From assembly GCA_963921425.1 (NCBI GenBank), contig OY992839.1, forward strand, positions 8,349,409 to 8,413,408: a stretch of 64,000 nt of DNA. Reading direction: 5' to 3'. The position numbers and the translations under genes were made by a program. The notes under the pieces were generated by a model, which saw only the letters and a program-made list of their open reading frames with translations, was not told the origin of the DNA and did not search any database. Of the stretch, positions 37,346-46,474 are shown one piece after another. Source of the DNA: Dryas octopetala. Taxonomy: Eukaryota > Streptophyta > Magnoliopsida > Rosales > Rosaceae. How positions within the stretch are numbered: position 1 is the stretch's first letter; every line of letters starts with the position of its first letter.

Positions 37346-37632
37346 GTACACACATTTCATATTTACAATTGATATATTGGATGTGATCACTCATGCAGGC
37401 GATCCCCACACCCTTCTCTAGGGAGCATCTTCCTCTAGGAAAATTCAAGGTTTACCTGAAAAATTCAAAGGGGAACACATGGGAAGTGAGTGCTGTGCCT
37501 TCCAATGCAACATACAAGTTTTGTAAAGGGTGGGTTGATTTTACACGTGCTAACAAAGTCAAGCTCGATGATGTCTGCATTTTTGAGCTTGTGAGTAAAA
37601 ACAAAATGGTTGTTCACATTTGTAGGAATTGA
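34808..37632 (+). CDS. Three-B3 VRN1/REM-type protein, rearranged array unit C, 7 exons
   Basis: Exons: 34808-34897, 35052-35427, 35529-35705, 35814-35977, 36336-36720, 36829-36992, 37399-37632. The joined frame is open for 529 residues. Domains: N-terminal B3 (about 13-115); hybrid linker exon (156-214) that begins like exon 3 and ends like exon 2 of the other units; acidic linker and B3 number two (about 254-348); a second hybrid linker fused directly to that B3, without stop; acidic linker; and B3 number three (about 437-529). PRGRP AT-hook cores occur in both hybrid linkers (KRPRGRPRI and KRPRGRPRK). Exon 3 (177 nt) and the pair exon 4+5 (549 nt) are phase-symmetric, so the added exons do not break the frame. 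Usual relatives have two B3 domains. A three-B3 product is a sequence prediction; alternative exon joining cannot be excluded. Confidence 0.8.
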
Positions 37633-40600
37633 GGTTGAATTTTAGCTGCTGACATGGTAGTTTAAGTTGTACGTTAGCTTTAAGGTTTTCAAGCTGATCA
37701 TTAAACATACTAGTATAGTACCGGACGGCTTGTATTACTTCTCATATTGTATTGGACTGGTTTGTATTATACTTATTAAGAAGTTGGATATCGGTGTAAG
37801 ATTATGAATTGAGTTTTTATTTTAAATGAGTGAAAAGTTAATTAGTTTATTGCTTAATTGCCTATTTTGGTGAACACTAATATATACATCCTGAACTTGA
37901 TAGAAATAGAAAGTACTTCTAAGTTTAACAAAAATATTCTATGATAAATTAAGTAATTCTCAGCTATTGTCACTTTTTCCATGTTGGAAATCCTTTAATT
38001 AGATTACAAAGGAGTACCTAGCTAATGCTTGCCTATCACAATCCTTATTTGTCAAGCTCATTCATTTGAGATAATAACCTCAAAGAGACATTATATAATA
38101 GTCTAGGTAGTGACTAGTGAGCCTAATTGTGAGCCATTATTTAATTATCTTATTACACTTCACCAAGGTGATCAATTATGATTCATGAAATAGCCACTGC
38201 ATTATTGCACCCAACTTTTTTTCTTTGTCGATAATTGCACCATATTTTTTTAAGTTACTTTGGACATTAAAGCTTTCACTTTTTCATCTTTGTTTTAATT
38301 AGCTTTTTTTTTTTTGACATTTCAAGTTTTTCACAGAAGTAGTATGACTTTTGTTTTTTCTCAAAGCAATGGCTATCAAAGTGAAGGAGACTGCATTTAG
38401 CATGGTCAATTGTCACTTTTCCTACAAAGGAAAACTGTCATCCCCATGCAAGCTATTAGCCTATATTAGAATCACCTCAATGAGTTACAATTCTAAAGCC
38501 CTTTATTTATGTATACAATAAGCAACACTAACTGGAAAGTTGACCTAAAAACAAACAACATTATGATATTTGAAATTTGAAGATGTAACTATTGGAACAT
38601 TTCCGTCAAGACCATCATTCTCACTCACTTTTTCTTTCCAACTAAGCATTATACACCAATATCGTGGTAACAAAAATTACCACAAACAAGCTAATGCAAC
38701 GTAAAAAAAAAAAAGGGATTAAGGTCATTTTGGTCCCCAGACTATTACACTTGTATCAGTTTGTTCCCCAGACTTCTAATTTAGAAAATTAAGGACCCTG
38801 ACTTTTATAATTTTGCCAATTGAGGTTATTACGTCAATTTACACATTTTCTATCCAAATTTAGCGGAAAATCAAGGAGGGAAAAAAGGGTAAGAAATAAA
38901 TGGAAGGGACTATTTTGCCCAAAAAAAGGACCCCACGTGATTGGCACATGATGCTATGCAAACGAAAATTTTGATGAAAAATGTGTACATTGACGGAATA
39001 ACCTCAATTGGCAAAATTAAAAAAGTCAAGGTCCTTATTTTTCCAAATTAGAAGTTTGGGGACCAAACTGATACAAGTGTAATAGTCTGGAGACCAAAAT
39101 GACATTAATCCAAAAAAAAAAAAATGTGTTAACCCAACAAAGATAGGTGGAATTCACCAGAAAGTTGAGTAATATAGAATAATAATCTTAAACAAGTTTA
39201 AATTATTTTAAATACTACCACAAAATCCTAACTTTACTAGGAAGCCAAATTTAAAAAAAAAAAAAAAAAAAAAGGGAAAATAACAGAAATTCGGAAATTT
39301 CATACAAACTTAACGATGGAATTTGGCCTAAAAATCTTAAAATGCTGTTTTATTGACTCGTCTCGTTGTTCCATTCAAATGGATCTGCAGATCATCTAAA
39401 GCAAACATGGGACCCGATCCTTCAGAAAACTAGAATAGCAAACTGTTATGCCAATTTGTTTTACATCACAAGCAGACAAGGAAACTGAGTCAGCCTCTGT
39501 GACAGGGTTATAGGCTTATAGCAAACCCAACCTATCAGGTGTAAATACTAAATATCAATGATGGTACAAAATCTATCAAACCCATTTTTGAAAAAGACTT
39601 CTCCAACACTAAATAAATTTTAGGAAAAATAAAATTCAGCCTATTTGGATAATTTAGGATGTGCATTTTTTCTTCCAAGTTTTATCAAAGTTCAAGGAGT
39701 CAAGTATATACATTGTGTTGTCTCCTCATCTTCCAACGCCAATGCATCATGCAACCCTGTTTCGACACGTGTGCATCATGGTTCAGTCCTCTTTCTCTCT
39801 TTTCTCTCTTGCATCAACCTCAGTTTTTTTTTTTTCTCAAATATTAACATTGTTCTCTTCATTCTGCCAATTCAATCTGGTTCTATCTCTAACCCTCTAC
39901 TCCCTCTTATATTTTGATTCTGCAAACTTAATTTCGTTGATTCTTTCTTTCAATCTCATAACTATAGAATACAATCTCAGCTGCTTGGAAGTAATTTGAT
40001 GAGTGTTTTGTTTTCCATGCATGGCATTATATAGTATTCTTTTGAAACTGTGTTTTCTTCTGGGTTGATTTAGTTCCATGTTCTTTGCTTCCTGTTACTT
40101 ATTAGGCTCTCTTTGGGACATTTGGGGGTCAAATGCGCAAACATACAACTTTGTTAGGCTTTTTCAGTTTCATGTTAGTTTGGTACTTTGTTTGTGTTCT
40201 GGGTTTGGTTTTGGATTTTTGGCTTTTGGCTTTTTGGCTTTTTGGCTTTTTCTGCTAAGTAAATTTCCATTTTCTAATAATACTGATTTGCTTGACTACT
40301 GGAGTGTTCTGTTTTCTTCATGGCATTGTATGATTTTTAACTGGATTGTAGTTCCTTGTTGTTTGCTTCATGTTACTTATTAGGTTTTGTTAGGCTTTTC
40401 CAATTCCATGTTTGTTTGTGTTCTGGGTTGGGGTTTCCCCTTCGTTTCAGGATTGCTTGATGCTTCTGTACTTTCCACCAGTTGAGTGCTCATTTTCTGT
40501 GAAAAAAAAATAAAAAAAATTGATCTCTATGTTTTTTCTTTTGCTTTTACTTCATCATCCCAGCAGCCTTCAGATCTAGAGCCTTTCCCTTAAGCTTCAG

Positions 40601-40650
40601 CTTCCCACCAACAACATTCTTATTGACATATATATATTGACAGAGGAGAA
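37633..40650. other. Spacer between B3 units C and D
   Basis: It contains the 3' flank of C (shared with D's flank at 42.2-43.0 kb), a foldback element (38,716-39,112), the unit-edge block at 39,480-39,650, and the long 5' flank of D with CTTTTTGGCTTTTTGGCT tandem words near 40,225-40,250. No gene is seen. Confidence 0.5.
38716..39112. mobile_element. Foldback MITE, about 397 bp
   Basis: The left end GGATTAAGGTCATTTTGGTC is matched by the right end in reverse (GGATTAATGTCATTTTGGTC). Pairing continues for at least 120 bases through CAGACTATTACACTTGTATC and CAATTGAGGTTATT. Both sides abut A runs, so the target duplication is not resolvable. Non-coding. Confidence 0.8.
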
Positions 40651-41877
40651 ATGGTGAGAAAATTATCCAACAATCGTATCAAGAGGAAGAGGCCTTCCTT
40701 CTTCAAGATTATTCTTGCTGATTACAGCACTGATCATTTGGTAAATTAACTCCAACTACTGCTGTGTGCCTGTGTCTTAGATTTGAGATTTCTTTAATTT
40801 CCTGAATACTGTTGTTTGTTACACTGCAACTATTTGATTTATAATATTTTTTTGGGTTCCAACGGTTGTAAGCATATCTACTTGAGTTCTCCGTCATTTG
40901 TGTAATTCTGAAATTTAAGTTTCTCCATTCTTCTTGTTTATTTTCTTAAAGCGAATCCCACCTAGTTTCTTGAAGCATATAAGGAATGAACTGTCTGAGA
41001 GGGCAACTTTGAAAGTGAAGGTTTCTTCAGATTGTTCATGGAATGTTAAAGTAATAGAAACAACAAGAGGTGTATATTTGGGGGATGGCTGGCAGGAGTT
41101 TTTAAAAGACAACTCTTTAGGTGACAAAGAGTTTTTAGTGTTCAGATATGATGGGAAAATGTGTTTCAGCGTACAGATTTTTAACAAAAATGGGTGTGAG
41201 AGAGTTGATTTTCCTGACATCAAAAACATCAAAATCCCACCTTTGCTAACACTAAAAGGACTCCTGGTAGACCAAGAACATCCCCTGTGATCAGTAATAA
41301 GCGTCTCCGTCCATCTTCGAAGTTTAGCAAAGGTTATTCAGGTATCTGCAGAACACATCCATGTACATATACATTACTCATGGAACCCATAACTCATGTA
41401 CTTATATATTACACTTGCTATGTTTCATTTTTGTATCTGAAGCTGCAGATAAAAATCTCCCAAGTTGTGAAGAGGAAGATGATTACCAAGACAGCACAGC
41501 TGATCAGGATTGGGAAACTGCTGAATCTTTCAAATCTTAATTTCCTCATTTTAAAAGCGTTATTAAACAACCTTATATTGTGGTAAGCAAGCTAACCCAT
41601 TACTTTAGTTGTTTTCATTTTTTCATTAGTGTAATTTTTGGCCATCATTTTTGTGACTCCTGCCTAATAAGCTGCAAACAAACAGCATCTTATGATCTTA
41701 AGAGTGAGTTATTATGCATTATGTTCTAGACACAGTTAAGCCCCTGCCTATTTAATGCCATCAATTTGTACCTATTAGATTGATATATATATATATATAT
41801 GGAAACATAGAACTAAATATTCTGGTGAGTGTTTTATGTAAATTTCTTGCTGTGTTTAGTCTTATTTGAAGTTTTGG

Positions 41878-41937
<60 letters not shown>

Positions 41938-42210
41938 TTTCATATTAACAATTGATATTGGATGTCACTCATGCAGCCAGTCCCCACAGCCTTCTCTAGG
42001 GAGCATCTTTCTCCAAGCAAATTCAAGGCTTCCCTGAAAAATTTAGAGGGAAACACATGGAAAGTGACTGCTGTGCCTAACCTTAGAACACATTTTCTTT
42101 GTAAAGGGTGGGCTCCTTCTGCACAGGCTAACCAAGTCAAGCTCGGTGATGTCTGCATATTTGAGCTTGTGAGTAGAAACAAAATGGTGGTTCACATTTT
42201 TAGGAAGTGA
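40651..42210 (+). pseudogene. Array unit D: B3 gene with frameshift and nonsense codon
   Basis: The exon plan matches the other units: 40651-40740, 40952-41341, 41443-41582, 41977-42210. Exon 1 and the N-terminal B3 are intact (DGWQEFLKDNSLGDKEFLVF). One base is missing from the exon 2 linker near 41,220-41,229, where unit C has AACATCAGAACACATC and D has one base fewer. This shifts the frame to a TGA at 41288-41290. Exon 3 also has TAA at 41538-41540 in place of a lysine codon. The last exon remains open (FSREHLSPSKFKASL). The predicted product is therefore a single-B3 protein of about 142 residues. It may be a pseudogene or a truncated but functional factor; single-B3 REM proteins exist. 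Confidence 0.82.
41880..41936. repeat. (CT)20(AC)8 microsatellite in intron 3 of unit D
   Basis: 41 bases of CT run directly into 16 bases of AC, about 40 bases before the last acceptor. It is homologous in position to the CT tracts of units A-C. Confidence 0.95.
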
Positions 42211-44517
42211 GTTTGAATTAGCAGCTGTTAACATGGTCATTTAGGTTGTGAGCTTTAAGGTTTTCTAGGTAGCTGATCATCAGGCATACTAGTATTGTAC
42301 TGGCTTGTATTATTACTTCTCATATTGTATGGACTGGTTGGTATTGTATATATTAAGAAATTGGGTATTGGGGATTGGATTCTTTGCCTATTTTGGTCAA
42401 CACTAATACTTCTAAGTTCAACACAATATTCCATCTGTAAAGTAATTCTCAGCTATTATCACTTTTCTCTGGTGGAAAACCTTAGGACCACATAGTACTT
42501 CCATTGCCTATCACAATCCATATTTATTTATGCTCATTCATTTGAGATAATAACCTCAAAGAGGCATTATCAAATAGTATAGGTAGAGTACTTTAGTAGA
42601 GTGATTAGAGTCTAGAGGTTTAATATTTAGTGAGCCTAATTGTGAGCCACATATTGATCAATGATATATCTTATTACACTGCTCCAAGGTAATCAAGTAT
42701 GATTCATGAAAATAGCCACTGCATACTTTTGAATTGTATACAAATATCCATATATTAAATCCAGTACTGTTTTAAGCTACTCCTACTTTGGAGTTTTTGA
42801 ACCTTTCACTCTTTCATGTTTTTTTTCTCCTTTTTATTTTCACTTTCCAAGTTTTTCACAGAAGCATAGTATTACTCTTTTGCTTACAGGGTCAGTATTG
42901 ACTACCAAAATGAAGGACACCGCATGCAGCATGGTCAAATTTGTCACTTTCTCACAAAGGAAAGTTTCATTGTCATGCAATTAAGCTATCAGAATCCTAA
43001 AACCCTTTATTTATTGTATGCAATAAGCATTCAATGAAACTGAGTCAGCCCCTGTGACATGGTTCTAGCAAACCAGCCTACCAGGTGTAAACACCATGCT
43101 GCAAAACTCTATCAGACCCATTAATTATTGAAAAAGACTACTCCAACAACTAAATAAATTTTTAGGAAAAATAGAATTTAGCCGTTGACATAGTGTTCTT
43201 AAATCATTGCCTACCTGAGTTAGGTCATAAATTCATAATAACTCTTTACCACAATGAATTTACTTGTTAGAAAGTTCAAGTTATATATATATATATATAT
43301 ATGTATATAGGATTTGTAGCTCTAGTGGTTCCAATTCTGAGGTCTTCAGTTCAAATAATCCCTCACCTTAGTTTTTTTGAAAAAAGTTCAAAGTTATGCA
43401 CTAATGCGTTTTATTTATTAAAAAAGAAAGTTAATGCCTTTATTTCACGATGTGTGGCCCACTGGGAATTTGGGCTTTAGCCCGAACAAAAGGTTGAATT
43501 TGGACTATTTTTTAGCCCAAACCCGACACACGCCATCCATTTGATCCTTTTACGACCATACATGGGACAGGATCACCACCTTTTACGGCTTTACCCCATT
43601 CCCTTGTGCTCCCTTTTTTCTTTGTCAAGCAAAGTATATCAATGAAAAGACTTATATAATATCACCAAAAAAGAAAAGACTTATATAAGAAATCTTAATC
43701 TTCTAAAATCCAAGTCCTAAACTTTCATAAATCATACGCTAATAAATCACAATAATATCTAAGGTCTGTTGACTTTAGTACCAAATTACAATATTTTTTT
43801 ATTTTAACTAATAAAACGTTTAGATCATTTTTCTTTATGTACTAAATTTTAGTTTAGGTATCAACATTAAAAAATATGGTTATACCGAGCTGTGATTGTC
43901 TAACAGTTATAATTTTTTTATTGATTTGTTGTTTTTTAAGTATTTGTAAGGATTAAACTTTAATGTTTAGTTTCTGAGTTATAGGACTTCATCCCTCAAG
44001 CCTAAATCAAAAGCATTAAACCTTTATAAATTTTGAATTTTGAATTTTTATGAATTTGAAGCCGTTACAATTACTGTTCGGTAGTCACAACTGTATAGCA
44101 AACCAATTTGTGACATAATCCAAAATGTCTTACTTTAGGTTAATTCCTAAACTAAAAAAAAAAATTAGTGTCATACTGCTTTGCTAAAAAACTATTGATA
44201 TTGGGTATTTACTCATAATTTTCTATAATATCTAATAAATTCTAATTTTTTTTAAAAAAAAGTATAGTTAATTAATCTATTGGGATTTGCGAATGGTGAC
44301 CCATTAAAACATATTTATGAAAAAACTTATTCAATTATAAGTGTAATTAAACAAGTATGGAATATTTTCACATATTATTTGCATACTTTTAAAAAAATTA
44401 AAAATTTATATTATAGCCAAATTTTTCACTATACTTTTAAAGCAAATATTTCGAATAATACACATATATATTTTATACATATTTTTGTCATCCCGTATAT
44501 TACTAATTATGCCTTTT
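42211..44517. other. Downstream flank of the B3 array
   Basis: The 3' flank of unit D is followed by a copy (43,030-43,190) of the block that precedes D, which implies that a further unit once followed or that the crossover fell here. A (TA)n run lies near 43,280-43,302. The remainder to 44.5 kb is very AT-rich and shows no gene. Confidence 0.5.
43311..43380 (+). mobile_element. Possible tRNA-derived SINE remnant
   Basis: GATTTGTAGCTCTAGTGGTT resembles a Pol III A box, and CAGTTCAAATAATCCC, about 25 bases on, resembles a B box (GGTTCAAATCC). A T run follows. Both boxes are diverged, so the call is tentative. Confidence 0.3.
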
Positions 44518-44534
44518 AACACTAACTTTCAAGG

Positions 44535-45214
44535 GATGGCGGCTAGGGTTTTTCTTTGTTAGGGAAACAAGAGGTTGGAAAAAAGAAAAAACTCTCTCCT
44601 CTCCTTAACCTCTCCATGGGGGAGGGGCGGCCCTTGTGTTCTCACAGACTGCTCCTCCCCTCGCCCCTCTCTCTTTTGTTTTTCTTTTCCTTTTTCTGTG
44701 TTTTTATTTTTGTCCTTTGGGATACTCTCATCCCAATAAGTGAGAGTGTTTTCATCTCTCCTTGTGAGAGTTTTTCCACCTCTCTTCGTGAGAGTTTTTC
44801 AGATTTTGTTTGTTTTGGTTTGTTTTGTGTTTTGATGCTTTCAGGTTTTCTCTGGCGCTCATCACAAGGTGTTAGGGAGTCACTATTTTCGCCGGTACCG
44901 GTCATATTTCCACCGGTTACTATTGCCACATCCGCCACTTTGCGCTATTGTCAGCCTCGACTTAGAGATGTTGGTAGGATCGTGAACCCAAACGCGACTA
45001 GTTCGCTAATTCCTACGGTGCCTCTCTGGCTCCGTTTGATGGCTATAGTATCTGCTCGATGCCGATGTTATGAGATCTTCGAATTTCTGTGGGCTTTTCT
45101 GCTCCACTTTTGTGGGTTTTTGTTTTCTTGTAAGCCTTTAGGCTCATATTTTGTATTCTCTCTGCCTTTTTGGCTGTTTTAATACAATGATTTGCCTTAT
45201 TCTCAAAAAAAAAA
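44535..45214 (+). mobile_element. Retroposed insertion with poly(A) tail and 17-bp target duplication
   Basis: The 17-mer AACACTAACTTTCAAGG occurs exactly at 44518-44534 and 45215-45231. Between them lie about 680 bases starting GATGGCGGCTAGGGTTT and ending TTGCCTTATTCTC followed by an A run. A long direct target duplication plus a 3' A tail is the signature of LINE-driven target-primed insertion. A 208-codon open frame (44556-45182) spans most of it, but it is leucine- and serine-rich with no recognised domain and no reverse transcriptase. It may be a non-autonomous LINE derivative or a truncated LINE. Confidence 0.85.
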
Positions 45215-45231
45215 AACACTAACTTTCAAGG

Positions 45232-46474
45232 ACACATGAAAAAATAATGGAAGTATTTTTTATGGATCAATTAGAGATAAGTTCAAATAAGATACACCAT
45301 GCACAAATAGACAAATTCCCCCAAAATTAGACAATCTAGTCCACTTATGACAAAGTTAGTCACACACACACTCACACGGTAACCATTAGTCAGAGACATC
45401 TGAATTCAAGATAATTAATTATGTTATTATGACATGCACATCACTTTTTGTCATATATTATTTGTAAAATGCTAATACGCTAGTACAAAAAGCAAAGCTC
45501 ATACACACAAGTCTAATAGAAAATAGTCAAACTCTCTCTCACTTTATATGTGTCACTGTGAGACACTCAACTTCAGTTCTAGTAGTGTCATTGATTAAAA
45601 ATGACCGTAAAAAACCCCACTCGCGTGGATAAAAAAAATTTAAAGTTTTGAGTTTATTTATCAATTTAAAGTCTGCAAAAGAGGGTTTTTCTTAACATAT
45701 TATATTTTTTCATAAAAATGAAAACAATAATTTCCGTAAGCACTTAGAAAAGATGTGTTAAGACTTAACTTAAGAATGAGTTGAGGATAAAATTTTTTTC
45801 TTTTATTTTTTATCTTTTTTAAGGGTAAACTTAAAATTAAAAAATTTATAGGATCTTTTTAAGTGATTATGGGACGTGTGAAGATCATTATGACCATGAG
45901 AAAAGGTCACGTGCATGCATATGACATTTTTTTTTACGAAAATTCGAACAAAATATAATAGAAAGACAATATTGATGTGTGGTAGTAAAGATAAAGAATC
46001 ACATTAAGTGAAAATGCACTTTAAAAGTTAAATTAATATTTAGGTGAAAATTAAAGAACCATTTGTGATAAAAAGGATAAAAAAATAAAAATAAAAAATA
46101 AAAAAGAGAAAATGAGTAAACAATGAGCATGTCAATAGTTGTTAGGAACCCGACCCGTAACAAAGCGGGCGAGACAGGTGATGGACATGGACATGGACCC
46201 AGCTTCGACTCGGACTCGTTCAAGTTTCAACCTTTAGGTCAAGTAGAGGTATTTGCATTGTCCCCTTTTAAGGTTTTTTTTTAGAACCCACTGTTTGACT
46301 CCCAAAACCAGTTAGAGTCTGTGTGTGTGTAAGCCAAAGCCTGTTAGATCTGAAAGCTTAGGCCACAGACACACAAGCAAAGCAGTGCCTTCCTCTCCCA
46401 GCACACAATTTCAATGCTTTAGCTATTCTCTTCGCCCTACAAACCCCAACCCAAAACCCCAAAAAAAAAAAAAA
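45232..46474. other. 5' flank of the diverged VRN1-like gene
   Basis: AT-rich spacer with no gene. The last 200 bases form the likely leader of the next gene and include CCAAAACCCC-type C-rich words and an A run just before the start codon. Confidence 0.45.

Larger units (their letters stand above)
26000..43190 (+). repeat. Tandem array of VRN1/REM-type B3 genes (units A-D)
   Basis: Four units share 5' flank, leader, exon plan, introns and 3' flank: A about 26.0-29.0, B about 30.3-33.4, C about 33.5-38.5, D about 39.5-43.2 kb. Diagnostic shared blocks are the leader CCCAGCAGCCTTCA (26,917; 30,781; 40,558; absent before C), the GAATCCCA start of exon 2, the CCATATGGAAAAG motif in intron 3, and the post-stop block ACATACTAGTAT. 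Paired spacer copies at 30,350-30,500 / 33,560-33,700 and 39,480-39,650 / 43,030-43,190 mark unit edges. Confidence 0.85.

Noticed and set aside
18742..41936. GA/CT runs as possible CRISPR or satellite arrays
   Set aside because: They are simple dinucleotide microsatellites with no spacer structure.
44556..45182. 208-codon frame as an independent host gene
   Set aside because: It lies wholly within a retroposed insertion, lacks any domain and is biased to Leu, Ser and Phe from T-rich DNA; it is described with the element instead.
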